From Lacrimispora sp. 210928-DFI.3.58 (lineage in GTDB: Bacteria > Bacillota > Clostridia > Lachnospirales > Lachnospiraceae), in NCBI RefSeq assembly GCF_020554865.1, contig NZ_JAJCIC010000008.1:1-64000 (forward strand): DNA of 64,000 nucleotides, read 5' to 3'. Positions 10,426 through 18,629 of this stretch are shown here, piece after piece. Below the pieces are notes generated by a model, which was given only the letters and a program-made list of their open reading frames with translations, was not told where the DNA came from and did no database searches. Each line of letters starts with the position of its first letter. Within the stretch, counting starts at the first letter, position 1. Made by a program: the position numbers and the translations under genes.

Positions 10426-11499
10426 ATGAAGAAGACACATGTAGCAGCAGGATTACTGGCAATGGCAATGATGGCTCTTACCGCCTGCAGCGGTATGCCG
10501 GGTATGGGAACAACAAAGGCAGCAGCTCCCGCAGCAACACAGGCAGCAGAGGGTGGAGACAGCGCAGCAGCAGAGGCAGCGCCAGACCAGGTATATGAGC
10601 TGAAGATCTCCACTTCCCAGACAGAGCAGGCTCTGATCACAAGAAACTATCAGAAGCTGGCTGATGAGTTAAATGAGAAGTCTGGCGGCAGATTAAAGGT
10701 AACCGTATTCCCGGCAGGACAGTTAGGAACGGACGAGGACGTATTAGAGCAGGCTATCCAGGGCGCAAACGTAGCAGTAAATACAGACGCTTCCCGTATG
10801 GGCCAGTATGTAAAGGATTTCTCCATCCTGATGATGGGCTACTTTGCAGACAATTATGACGAGTGCTATAAGATCACCCAGACAGATACCTTCAAGGGCT
10901 GGTGCGATACCCTTTCCAACGATCATGGCATCCGTATCCTGTCCTTCACATTCTATGACGGACCGCGTGAATTCATGACAAACAAGCCGATCAACACACC
11001 GGATGACTTAAAGGGCCTGCGTATCAGAACCATCGGCCAGGAGGTATGTACAGAGACCATCTCCGCAATGGGAGCAACTCCGATCTCCATGTCCTGGGGA
11101 GAAGTATACAACGGAATCCAGTCAAAGGCACTGGAGGGCTGCGAGGTACAGAATACATCCAGCTATCCATCCAGGATCTATGAGGTATGCTCCTATCAGT
11201 CAAAGACAGGCCATTTCCAGTTAATGCAGGGCCTGATCTGCGGAGAGAGCTGGTTCAAGAGCCTGCCGGAGGATCTTCAGACTCTGTTAGTAGAGACAGC
11301 AACAGAGGTAGGAAAGACCACAGCAGCAGATGTAATGTCAGAGGTAGAGGACGCAGAGAAGAAGATGGCAGAGGCCGGCATGACGATCATAGAGCCGGAT
11401 GTAACACCTTTCAAGGAGGCAGTAGAGCCAGTATATGAGAAGCTGGGCTATGCGGAATTAAGAGCACAGCTTTACAAGGAGATCGGCAAGACAAACTAA
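10426..11499 (+). CDS. dctP: TRAP transporter solute-binding lipoprotein DctP
   Basis: Extracytoplasmic receptor of a tripartite ATP-independent transporter. 357 aa, with lipoprotein signal peptide and lipobox LTAC (lipidated Cys21), then an Ala/Thr/Gln-rich linker to about residue 45. The mature part has the DctP fold signatures, including the central GLRIRTIGQEVCTETISAMGATP segment, where the Arg is the usual carboxylate-clamping residue, and GVQNTSS-like context. TRAP ligands are generally organic acids (C4-dicarboxylates, sialic acid, 2-keto acids, aromatic acids), and the ligand here cannot be read from sequence. It is first in the dctPQM operon, separated from dctQ by a strong hairpin. 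Confidence 0.92.
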   Translation: MKKTHVAAGLLAMAMMALTACSGMPGMGTTKAAAPAATQAAEGGDSAAAEAAPDQVYELKISTSQTEQALITRNYQKLADELNEKSGGRLKVTVFPAGQLGTDEDVLEQAIQGANVAVNTDASRMGQYVKDFSILMMGYFADNYDECYKITQTDTFKGWCDTLSNDHGIRILSFTFYDGPREFMTNKPINTPDDLKGLRIRTIGQEVCTETISAMGATPISMSWGEVYNGIQSKALEGCEVQNTSSYPSRIYEVCSYQSKTGHFQLMQGLICGESWFKSLPEDLQTLLVETATEVGKTTAADVMSEVEDAEKKMAEAGMTIIEPDVTPFKEAVEPVYEKLGYAELRAQLYKEIGKTN

Positions 11500-11532
11500 G
11501 GATTGTGCCGGATTTGCATGGAAGTTTCTTAC

Positions 11533-11563
11533 ACAAGGCCCGGAGCCAGACTCCGGGCCTTGT
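11533..11563 (+). terminator. Strong intercistronic hairpin between dctP and dctQ
   Basis: Perfect 13-bp stem ACAAGGCCCGGAG/CTCCGGGCCTTGT with a 5-nt loop and no downstream T-run. It is more likely an mRNA-stabilising or partial termination element than a full terminator. It would raise binding-protein levels over the membrane subunits. Confidence 0.7.
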
Positions 11564-11615
11564 CAAGAGAATAAGATAAGAGCTTTTGTTGTTTGTTATA
11601 GAAAGGAAGCTTAGA

Positions 11616-12098
11616 ATGAAGAAAATTTCAGACATGATTTTAAAGGTGGAGGAGCTTCTGGCTGGTATTATGCTGGTTATGATCGCAATCCTGGTATTTT
11701 TGTCTGCAGTGGCAAGAACCATCGGTATGCCGATCAACTGGGCACAGGATGTATCCCTGCTGGCATTTGGCTGGCTGACATTTATTGGGGCTGATATCAT
11801 CATCAAGAATAACAGCCTGATCCGCATTGACATGCTTGCCAATAAGCTGCCAAAGTTTATTCAGAAGGTATTGATGCTGATCTTTGATGTGATGATGCTC
11901 ACCTTCCTGCTGATCCTGATCGTATATGGTTTTATGCTTGTATCACAGAGCTGGAACAGAACCTTTAACACATTGAAGCTGAGCTATGCATGGTGTACTC
12001 TCGCAGTGCCTGTTGGTTCATTTTTCATGTTTTTGAGCATGATCGGAAAATTTTGGAATGATATCAGAAGACCAATGAAAGAATGGGGGGCAGTATAA
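11616..12098 (+). CDS. dctQ: TRAP transporter small permease DctQ
   Basis: 160 aa starting MKKISDMILKVEELL, with AAAGGAAG 8-9 nt before ATG 11616. Four membrane segments (about residues 17-38, 48-66, 87-110 and 125-148) and the conserved INWAQDVSLLAFGWLTFIGAD region identify the small membrane subunit that pairs with DctM. Its TAA overlaps the ATG of dctM (TAATG), indicating translational coupling. Confidence 0.92.
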   Translation: MKKISDMILKVEELLAGIMLVMIAILVFLSAVARTIGMPINWAQDVSLLAFGWLTFIGADIIIKNNSLIRIDMLANKLPKFIQKVLMLIFDVMMLTFLLILIVYGFMLVSQSWNRTFNTLKLSYAWCTLAVPVGSFFMFLSMIGKFWNDIRRPMKEWGAV

Positions 12099-13390
12099 TG
12101 TTAAGTGCTATTGGTTTCTTTTTAGTGCTGCTGTTTTTAGGCATGCCTGTTGCATTTGCGATCGCTGTTTCAGGATTCTCATTCTTCCTTATGCGTCCTG
12201 AGATCCCGTGGACGATCCTGGTACAGAAGTCACTTTCCACGACACAGTCATTTACCATGCTGGCAATCCCTCTGTTTATCTTTGCCGGCAACCTTATGAA
12301 CAATACAGGTATCACCTCCAGGCTTGTAAAGCTGGCAAATGTCCTGACAGGACATATGTATGGCTCCATCGGACAGGTATCCGTGGTACTGTCCACCCTG
12401 ATGGGCGGCGTATCCGGTTCTGCAGTTGCTGACGCAGCAATGGAGTGCCGTATCCTGGGACCTGAGATGACAAAGAGAGGTTATGCTCCCGGCTGGGCAG
12501 CAGCCATCAACTGCTTGTCAGGATTGATCGTTGCAACGATTCCTCCTTCCATGGGACTGATCCTCTATGGAACAGTGGGTGAGGTATCCATTGGCCGTCT
12601 GTTCGTAGCCGGTTTCCTTCCGGGCTTTATCATGTGTGCATTCATGATGATCGCGACCTCCTGGTCTGCCCGCCACTACGGATATAAGCCGGATCACGAT
12701 AAGCCATCACCACTTCCTGTAGTCATCAAGTCCTGTATTGAGAGTATCTGGGCTTTGATGTTCCCGGTTCTTCTGATCGTGCTGATCCGTTTCGGCGTAA
12801 TGACACCATCTGAGTCCGGTGCATTTGCAGTGTTCTACGCTCTGTTTGTAGGTGTGTTCATCTATAAGGAGCTGGATATGGAGAGCTTCAAGAAGTGCGT
12901 TGTTGACAGCGTAAAGGATCTTTCTGTTATCACCATGATCCTGGCTTTCTCCGGTATCTTCAGCTACGGCGTTGTATTTGATCAGCTGCCAAAGACACTT
13001 ACTACCATGTTAGTAGGCCTTACCAGCAACAAGATCATCCTTCTGTTCCTGATCATTGTTATGCTGATCGTATTCGGAATGTTCATGGAGACAACGGTTA
13101 TCACCCTGATCGTTACTCCTATCCTGATCCCGATCATCACACAGTACGGCATTGATCCGGTTCACTTTGGTATCATCATGATGACCGTAGTTACCATGGG
13201 CTGCTCCACACCGCCTGTAGGCGTTGCACTTTACACCTGCTCCAACATCATGGACTGCCCGGTAGAAGAGACGACGAAGTATTCCATACCGCTGTTCATT
13301 GCAATCTTTGCCACACTGGCAATCTGCATCTTCTTCCCGAAGCTGGTATTGTTCCTGCCGAATCTGGTGTATGGGGTAAGCGCAGTTTAA
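12098..13390 (+). CDS. dctM: TRAP transporter large permease DctM
   Basis: 430 aa starting MLSAIGFFLVLLFLGMPVAFAIA. Start ATG 12098 is preferred over an in-frame ATG 15 nt earlier because GGGGGG lies between the two. About 12 membrane segments; signature DctM motifs include MGGVSGSAVADAA, where family members place the Na+/substrate site, and FMETTVITLIVTPILIPI. It forms the ion-coupled translocation channel with DctQ and receives substrate from DctP. Confidence 0.94.
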   Translation: MLSAIGFFLVLLFLGMPVAFAIAVSGFSFFLMRPEIPWTILVQKSLSTTQSFTMLAIPLFIFAGNLMNNTGITSRLVKLANVLTGHMYGSIGQVSVVLSTLMGGVSGSAVADAAMECRILGPEMTKRGYAPGWAAAINCLSGLIVATIPPSMGLILYGTVGEVSIGRLFVAGFLPGFIMCAFMMIATSWSARHYGYKPDHDKPSPLPVVIKSCIESIWALMFPVLLIVLIRFGVMTPSESGAFAVFYALFVGVFIYKELDMESFKKCVVDSVKDLSVITMILAFSGIFSYGVVFDQLPKTLTTMLVGLTSNKIILLFLIIVMLIVFGMFMETTVITLIVTPILIPIITQYGIDPVHFGIIMMTVVTMGCSTPPVGVALYTCSNIMDCPVEETTKYSIPLFIAIFATLAICIFFPKLVLFLPNLVYGVSAV

Positions 13391-13405
13391 TGTAATAGAA
13401 AAAAT

Positions 13406-13447
13406 GAGCTGTATACTGAAAGAGCTGTCAGTATATGGCTCTTTTTA
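13406..13447 (+). terminator. Rho-independent terminator of dctPQM
   Basis: Stem GAGCTGTATACTGA/TCAGTATATGGCTC (two internal mismatches) followed by TTTTTA. Confidence 0.88.
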
Positions 13448-13464
13448 CATATGTATGGAGGTTA

Positions 13465-13704
13465 AGCTTCTGAAATTTGCGCTCTGGGCGGCGGGAGGGA
13501 GGCCGGAGCGACTTTGCAGGACATTAGAAGCACTTGGTCCGCTGGTTTTTCTGTTCCGAGAGGCATCAATGATTGTTTGAGCGCAGCGAGTTGCTTTGAT
13601 GCCTCTCTGGCTTTTAGGAAAAATCAGGGGGCTTAGTGCTTCTTATGTCCGAAACCGGAGCATCGGCCTCCCTCCCCCCGCCCAGAGCGCAAATTTCAGA
13701 AGCT
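13465..13704. repeat. 240-bp extended palindrome (large stem-loop element)
   Basis: Outer arms of 41 nt (13465-13505 and 13664-13704) are inverted repeats with a single mismatch. The next inner part is partly complementary, for example the AGAAGCAC segment near 13526 against GTGCTTCT near 13637. The core has perfect 12-nt arms GAGAGGCATCAA (13558-13569) and TTGATGCCTCTC (13596-13607) around a loop containing GAGCGCAGCGAG. An RNA copy could fold along its whole length. No open frame of its own is convincing. It lies between the TRAP terminator and the sigma-54 activator promoter. It could be a non-autonomous mobile (MITE-like) element or a structured RNA. Confidence 0.88.
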
Positions 13705-13719
13705 CAAGCAGTCGAAGTC

Positions 13720-13748
13720 TTGCATTTCTCCATACAGAATCGTATAAT
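13720..13748 (+). promoter_or_regulatory. Sigma-A promoter of the sigma-54 activator gene
   Basis: TTGCAT (13720-13725), 17-nt spacer and consensus TATAAT (13743-13748). The start codon is 43 nt further on, preceded by GAGAAAGGG. Confidence 0.78.
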
Positions 13749-13791
13749 TCTATTAATTATCAGTCAGCTTTACCAGAGAAAGGGTATTTCT

Positions 13792-15873
13792 ATGAAAAAG
13801 TCAATTATTGTGATCACCTGTGATAAAGGAGCGTCTGTTTATCATACATCTGTGCTCCAGTCCCTGTTTGCAGATAAGATTACTGTAACAAGCTCTTCTG
13901 TCAGCGAGGTTCAGGAAAAGGGGCTTCCCGGTGCGGATCTGTACTGTATTACAACAGATGCGGCAGAGCATCTTCCGAACCTGAGGGAACAGCTTCCGGA
14001 GGATTCGGATGTTGTCCTGTTTTTTGTAACCTTTTCCCAGAAAACTCTGGAACGGCTGAATGAAATCCCGGCAGGCACGAAGGTTCTGTTTGTCAATTTC
14101 AGTGAGAAAATGTCCCAGGAATGTATCACCAGCTTAAATCAGCTGGGGGTAAATCATCTTCATTTCAGGCCCTGGTATCCGGGGGCTGATAAAAGTGCGC
14201 TGGAGGGAATCTCTCTGGCTGTGACGCCTGATGAAGAGAAATATGTGCCGGAGGAGATCAAGACAGTGATCAATCTGGGACAGAGGGTCATAGACTGCAA
14301 TACCGTAGTGGAGGTCCTTTTGAAGCTGAAGTTCTATGATATGCTGGAGGATCCCCACATACACACCTATCTCTCCTCCATTGCCTCCAACAGTTACAGC
14401 TTTGATGAGCTTATGGGACGTTCCTTCCGCCTGGAATCCAGCTTTCAGAGCCTGATCGATATTCTTGATATCGGGATTATTGGGATCAATGAAAATGACG
14501 ACATTTTTGTCTACAACAAAAAGGCAGAAAAAATAATTGGATTTTCCCTGGAGGATGCCATTGGGAGAAAAGCGGAAGCAGTGGTCCCCTTCCTTCCCTT
14601 TTCAGAGTGCCGTATGAATTCCCGCACGATCAATGACAGGCTCATCCGGTTTCATGGGATTCCTATCAATACAAGCGTTGTCCCTATTATGAGAAAAAGG
14701 AGCCATATAGGAGCCATCGCCATGTTCCAGCATTTTGGCGAGGAGGAGGCGCGCCAGCACAAGCTGCGTATCCAGCTGATGGATAAGGGGCATAAGGCGA
14801 AATATACCTTTGACGATATCATCGGAAGCAGCCCGGCTATTCTGAAGGTCAAGGATATTGCAAGAAAGATGGCCGGCACAAAGTCCTCCATTCTGATCAC
14901 TGGTGAGAGCGGAACCGGGAAAGAGCTGTTTGCCCATGCGATCCATAATGCCTCTGAGCGCAGAAATTTTCCCTTTGTGGCGATCAACTGTGCAGCCCTG
15001 CCGGAAAATCTTCTGGAAAGCGAGCTGTTCGGCTATGTGGACGGAGCATTTACCGGGGCAAAAAAGGGCGGAAAAATGGGACTGTTTGAGTTTGCCCACA
15101 CAGGGACCCTCTTTTTAGACGAGGTGGAGGGAATGAGCCAGCTGCTGCAGATAAAGCTTCTGAGGGTCATACAGGAGCACGAGGTCATGCGGATCGGAGA
15201 TAACCGTCTGATCAGCGTGGATGTGCGTATTATTGCAGCAAGCAATGAAAATCTGAAAACGCTTATGGAGGAGGGAAATTTCCGTCAGGATCTATATTAC
15301 CGTCTGAATACGCTTCCGATCAATCTGCCGCCATTGAGAGAACGAAAAGAAGATATCCTGCCTCTTCTGGAGGTGTTTAAAAGAGAATTAGACAGCAGCT
15401 TTTCTGTTTCGCCTAAGGTGGAAAAGGCGCTTCTGAGCCATTCCTGGAGGGGAAATATACGGGAGCTGCGCAACTATGCAGAGTATTTTTCTTATTTGGA
15501 TAAGCCGGTGATCGAAGAGGAGGATCTTCCTCCTGGTTTTTATGAGCAGCCTGCAGTAAAAAACCATACAGCAGTTCACAGATCGTATGAGGAGAGAGTG
15601 GAAGCCATGACCCTGCGTGAGGCGGCGGGAAAGCGGTATACGGAATACTGCTTTATCCTGGATACCCTGGCTGCGGGAGCCAGATCCGGTGTCACCATAG
15701 GCAGGGAGTATCTGGTACAGGAGGCAAAAAAAGCGCATATTCTCTTAAGTCAATATGAGGTGCGTGAGATATTGGCTTCCCTGGAACGTATGGGATATGT
15801 GAAGGTTTCTAAGGGCCGGGGAGGCACCAGGATCACAGAAAGAGGGATCATGTTCCTGGAAAATGGGCGTTGA
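13792..15873 (+). CDS. Sigma-54-interacting transcriptional activator with PAS and winged-helix-like C-terminus
   Basis: 693 aa from ATG 13792; longer in-frame starts fall inside the palindrome upstream of the promoter. Residues 1-200 form an N-terminal sensory region of no recognised family (vaguely like the PrpR N-terminal domain). Residues 215-320 form a PAS domain. The AAA+ domain has Walker A GESGTGKE at 371-378, the sigma-54-contacting GAFTGA loop at 418-423 and Walker B TLFLDEVEG near 439. Instead of the usual Fis-type helix-turn-helix, the last 80 residues look like a winged helix (VREILASLERMGYVKVSKGRGGTRIT). It probably activates the -24/-12 promoter 190 nt downstream. Confidence 0.9.
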   Translation: MKKSIIVITCDKGASVYHTSVLQSLFADKITVTSSSVSEVQEKGLPGADLYCITTDAAEHLPNLREQLPEDSDVVLFFVTFSQKTLERLNEIPAGTKVLFVNFSEKMSQECITSLNQLGVNHLHFRPWYPGADKSALEGISLAVTPDEEKYVPEEIKTVINLGQRVIDCNTVVEVLLKLKFYDMLEDPHIHTYLSSIASNSYSFDELMGRSFRLESSFQSLIDILDIGIIGINENDDIFVYNKKAEKIIGFSLEDAIGRKAEAVVPFLPFSECRMNSRTINDRLIRFHGIPINTSVVPIMRKRSHIGAIAMFQHFGEEEARQHKLRIQLMDKGHKAKYTFDDIIGSSPAILKVKDIARKMAGTKSSILITGESGTGKELFAHAIHNASERRNFPFVAINCAALPENLLESELFGYVDGAFTGAKKGGKMGLFEFAHTGTLFLDEVEGMSQLLQIKLLRVIQEHEVMRIGDNRLISVDVRIIAASNENLKTLMEEGNFRQDLYYRLNTLPINLPPLRERKEDILPLLEVFKRELDSSFSVSPKVEKALLSHSWRGNIRELRNYAEYFSYLDKPVIEEEDLPPGFYEQPAVKNHTAVHRSYEERVEAMTLREAAGKRYTEYCFILDTLAAGARSGVTIGREYLVQEAKKAHILLSQYEVREILASLERMGYVKVSKGRGGTRITERGIMFLENGR

Positions 15874-15876
15874 TTT

Positions 15877-15908
15877 GATTAATTGGATGAAATATCGTCC
15901 AATTAATC
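15877..15908. promoter_or_regulatory. Palindrome, candidate upstream activating site
   Basis: GATTAATTGGA (15877-15887) and TCCAATTAATC (15898-15908) are perfect 11-nt inverted arms about 150 nt upstream of the sigma-54 promoter, the usual distance for an enhancer bound by a sigma-54 activator. It is followed after 10 nt by a T-run, so a weak terminator of the activator gene is an alternative. Confidence 0.5.
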
Positions 15909-15987
15909 GACCATATTAATTTCTTTTTTTGATAAATATCCGTTAAGACCTTAAATTTATAGGTAAATACCATCATTTTTTGAAGAG

Positions 15988-16035
15988 AAGCAGTTAAAAA
16001 ATTTTGATTTTATGATTTTTTAACTGCTTTTTTGC
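15988..16035 (+). terminator. Rho-independent terminator
   Basis: 14-bp stem AAGCAGTTAAAAAA/TTTTTTAACTGCTT followed by TTTTTG. It ends the activator transcript before the sigma-54 promoter. Confidence 0.88.
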
Positions 16036-16058
16036 TGTTTTTTTATTATTTCCTAAAT

Positions 16059-16075
16059 TTGGCACGACTTTTGCG
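16059..16075 (+). promoter_or_regulatory. Sigma-54 (-24/-12) promoter
   Basis: TTGGCACGACTTTTGCG: the -24 element TGGCAC and -12 element TTGC have the invariant GG and GC dinucleotides separated by exactly 10 nt. It lies 98 nt before the symporter ATG, directly downstream of a sigma-54 activator gene, which strongly supports it. Confidence 0.93.
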
Positions 16076-16172
16076 ATTAATAATCGTGTAATTACACGAT
16101 CAGAACCTTTTTATTCATCCGGATGATAAAGATTGCGTTTCTGGTAAACTATTTTATTAATAGGAGGTTTGT

Positions 16173-17435
16173 ATGAGTAGTCAGATAAAGCAGAAGTCCG
16201 TATGGGAAAACTACCGTTTTCCGATCCTTTTAGTTGGATCTATTATTATTGGTTCCATCATTGGTGTAGTTATGGGCGAAAAGGCGACGGTTTTAAAGCC
16301 TTTCGGCGATATTTTCCTGAACCTGATGTTCACCGCCATTGTTCCTCTGGTATTTACCACCATTGCCAGCGCTGTAGGAAATATGATGAATATGAAGCGC
16401 CTGGGAAGCATTCTGGGGAATATGCTCCTTGTATTTGTTGTCACAGGCGTGATCGCAGGTGTCCTGATCATTGGTGCTGTCACCATTTTCCCGCCTGCAA
16501 AGGGCGTTGAGATCGCAGTGGAGGCGGCAGAGGAGCTGGAGGCAGTGAAGCTGTCAGATGCCATTGTAAATGCAATTACAGTCAATGATTTTTCCGCTCT
16601 TTTATCCCGAAAAAATATGCTTCCGCTGATCGTATTCTCCATTCTGTTCGGCTTCTGCGTAAGCTACTGCGGCGGTGAGGAGAGCTATGTAGGAAAGCTT
16701 CTCAATAATCTTTCCGATGTTATGATGAAGGTTATTGATATTATTATGAAATATGCACCTATTGGTCTGGCAGCTTACTTTGCTAACCTGGTAGGCGAGT
16801 TCGGCCCACAGCTTTTAGGCGCATATGGACGTGCAATGCTGGTTTATTATCCAATGTGTATTTTTTACTTCCTTGTGTTCTTTACCCTGTATGCTTACTG
16901 GGCAGCAGGAAAGAAGGGCATAAAGGTAATGTATAAATATATTCTTCCTCCAACTGCCACCTCTATTGCAACTCAGAGCTCTGTGGCAACTCTTCCGGTG
17001 AACCTGGAGGCTGCAAAAAATATCGGCGTGCCAAAGGATATCCGGGAGATCATCCTTCCTATCGGAGCTACCATGCATATGGACGGCACTGTATTTTCCA
17101 GTATATTAAAGATCGCCTTCCTCTTTGGACTCTATGGAAAGCCATTTACCGGTATTGGAACCTTTGTTTCTGCCATGCTGATCGCTGTAATGTCAGGCGT
17201 GGTGATGTCAGGTGTTCCGGGAGGCGGCCTGATCGGTGAGATGCTGATCGTAAGCCTGTACGGCTTCCCGGCAGAAGCATTTCCGCTGCTGGCAACGATC
17301 GGTTTCCTGGTAGACCCTCCGGGTACATGCATCAATGCAACTGGTGATACCATTGCTTCCATGATGGTAACAAGGCTGATCGAGGGAAAAGACTGGCTTG
17401 AAAAGAGATTGGCATCTGGAGAAGTAAAATTATAA
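16173..17435 (+). CDS. Dicarboxylate/amino acid:cation symporter (DAACS family)
   Basis: 420 aa, start behind AGGAGG. Sodium- or proton-coupled secondary carrier of the glutamate/aspartate/dicarboxylate/cystine transporter family, in the cytoplasmic membrane. Seen: eight-segment architecture; the serine-rich hairpin as TQSSVATLP near residue 270; ATMHMDGT near 295; and the substrate-binding DPPGTCINATGD near 385 in place of the usual D-T-x-x-N-x-x-GD. Family members include GltP, DctA and the cystine carrier TcyP. The ligand cannot be fixed from sequence. First gene of the sigma-54-controlled operon, so uptake of the inducing substrate is its likely job. Confidence 0.92.
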   Translation: MSSQIKQKSVWENYRFPILLVGSIIIGSIIGVVMGEKATVLKPFGDIFLNLMFTAIVPLVFTTIASAVGNMMNMKRLGSILGNMLLVFVVTGVIAGVLIIGAVTIFPPAKGVEIAVEAAEELEAVKLSDAIVNAITVNDFSALLSRKNMLPLIVFSILFGFCVSYCGGEESYVGKLLNNLSDVMMKVIDIIMKYAPIGLAAYFANLVGEFGPQLLGAYGRAMLVYYPMCIFYFLVFFTLYAYWAAGKKGIKVMYKYILPPTATSIATQSSVATLPVNLEAAKNIGVPKDIREIILPIGATMHMDGTVFSSILKIAFLFGLYGKPFTGIGTFVSAMLIAVMSGVVMSGVPGGGLIGEMLIVSLYGFPAEAFPLLATIGFLVDPPGTCINATGDTIASMMVTRLIEGKDWLEKRLASGEVKL

Positions 17436-17453
17436 GCTTGAAAGGGATTTGCC

Positions 17454-18620
17454 ATGAGTAATAAATTTAATTTGGAACGGCGCCATTATCCGGTGCTGGA
17501 GCGTTATGCTTACCTGGACACCTCTACGACAGGTGCAATTCCCCAATATGCCTGTGATGCAATTTGCACCTATCTTCAGGAGCGGACAGATCTGGGGATG
17601 GATATTGACTATTATCATGAGCAATGGGAATTTGCGGACATTGTCAGAGATGAGATCGCAGAAATGATCGGCGCGGAAAATGGGAAGACCATTGCCTTCG
17701 GGCAGAATTCTTCCACCCTGTTTAATATTTTCTGCAATGGACTGAAGCTGGAGAAGGGGGATAATGTCATTCTGTATGAAACGGCGTTTCCCGCTATGAC
17801 TTACCAGTGGCTTAATCTGGAGAAAACGTTGGGCATCGAGCTTCGGGTGGCAAAGACAGTGGATGGCGAGATCACACCGGAATCCCTCTTTGCCCTGGCA
17901 GATGAGCGCACCAAGGCCCTGACCGTATGCCATGTGGATAGTGGGACCGGCTACCGCCATGATCTTAAGGCCATTGGACACTGGTGCAGGGAGCATCACA
18001 TTCCATTTGGAGTGGATGCGACCCAGTCCTGCGGGGCAATGAAGATCAATGTTCAGGAAATGGAAATTGATTTTCTGACAACCTCTGTCTACAAATGGCT
18101 TCAGGGTATCCAGGGATTGGGCTTTGCCTATATTGCTCCCTCCTTTATGCCTTCTCTTGTTCAGACAGAAATGGGATGGGCAAATGTCAGCGACAGAATC
18201 AATGGCGGTCCCTTTGATCTTATTATGAGCGAGACTGCCTGCCGTTTTGAGAATGGAGGCCTGCCCGCACCCGGGCTTTACGGACTGACAGAGGTGATAC
18301 ATACCTATATGCGCCTGGGAGCAGAGGATATCCAGAATTATATATTGGAGCTTTCAGAGTATCTGTATCAGAGGGTAAAGGAGGTTCCCGGCCTTTCTAT
18401 TGCATTTGAACATGATATGGAACACCGTTCCAGCCTTACCTCCATCACTTATCCGGAGGAGCTTAAGATCACGGATGCGGATGCCAGGAGGGCCGGAGTG
18501 CGCATAAGAGTGCAGGGAAAGAACAAAATGCGTATAGGTATTCATTATTATAACAACAGGAATGATATTGACCGTCTGATGGATTATTTAAAAAAACGTT
18601 TAGAAGAAACCAGGAGGTAA
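17454..18620 (+). CDS. Class V aminotransferase-fold PLP enzyme (NifS/isopenicillin-N-epimerase-like), probable lyase
   Basis: 388 aa. Fold-type I, class V PLP enzyme: HVDSGTGY near 160, the cofactor Asp188 in GVDATQS, and Schiff-base Lys214 in TTSVYKWLQG. In cysteine desulfurases a catalytic Cys lies in a loop near the C-terminus. Here the corresponding stretch runs from GVRIRVQGKNK directly to MRIGIHYYNN and has no Cys. A desulfurase is therefore unlikely, and an amino-acid lyase, epimerase or kynureninase-like activity is more plausible; known relatives without the Cys include cyst(e)ine C-S lyases. It sits between a transporter gene and redox genes, 18 nt after the symporter stop. Substrate unknown. 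Confidence 0.82.
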   Translation: MSNKFNLERRHYPVLERYAYLDTSTTGAIPQYACDAICTYLQERTDLGMDIDYYHEQWEFADIVRDEIAEMIGAENGKTIAFGQNSSTLFNIFCNGLKLEKGDNVILYETAFPAMTYQWLNLEKTLGIELRVAKTVDGEITPESLFALADERTKALTVCHVDSGTGYRHDLKAIGHWCREHHIPFGVDATQSCGAMKINVQEMEIDFLTTSVYKWLQGIQGLGFAYIAPSFMPSLVQTEMGWANVSDRINGGPFDLIMSETACRFENGGLPAPGLYGLTEVIHTYMRLGAEDIQNYILELSEYLYQRVKEVPGLSIAFEHDMEHRSSLTSITYPEELKITDADARRAGVRIRVQGKNKMRIGIHYYNNRNDIDRLMDYLKKRLEETRR

Positions 18621-18629
18621 ATAGGGATT

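Noticed and set aside
13636..13791. N-terminal extension of the sigma-54 activator into the palindrome
   Set aside because: A good promoter (13720-13748) lies downstream of that start, and the extension has no conserved sequence.
17430..18302. 290-codon antisense frame within the class V PLP gene
   Set aside because: The plus-strand gene has catalytic motifs and operon spacing; the antisense frame is a composition effect.
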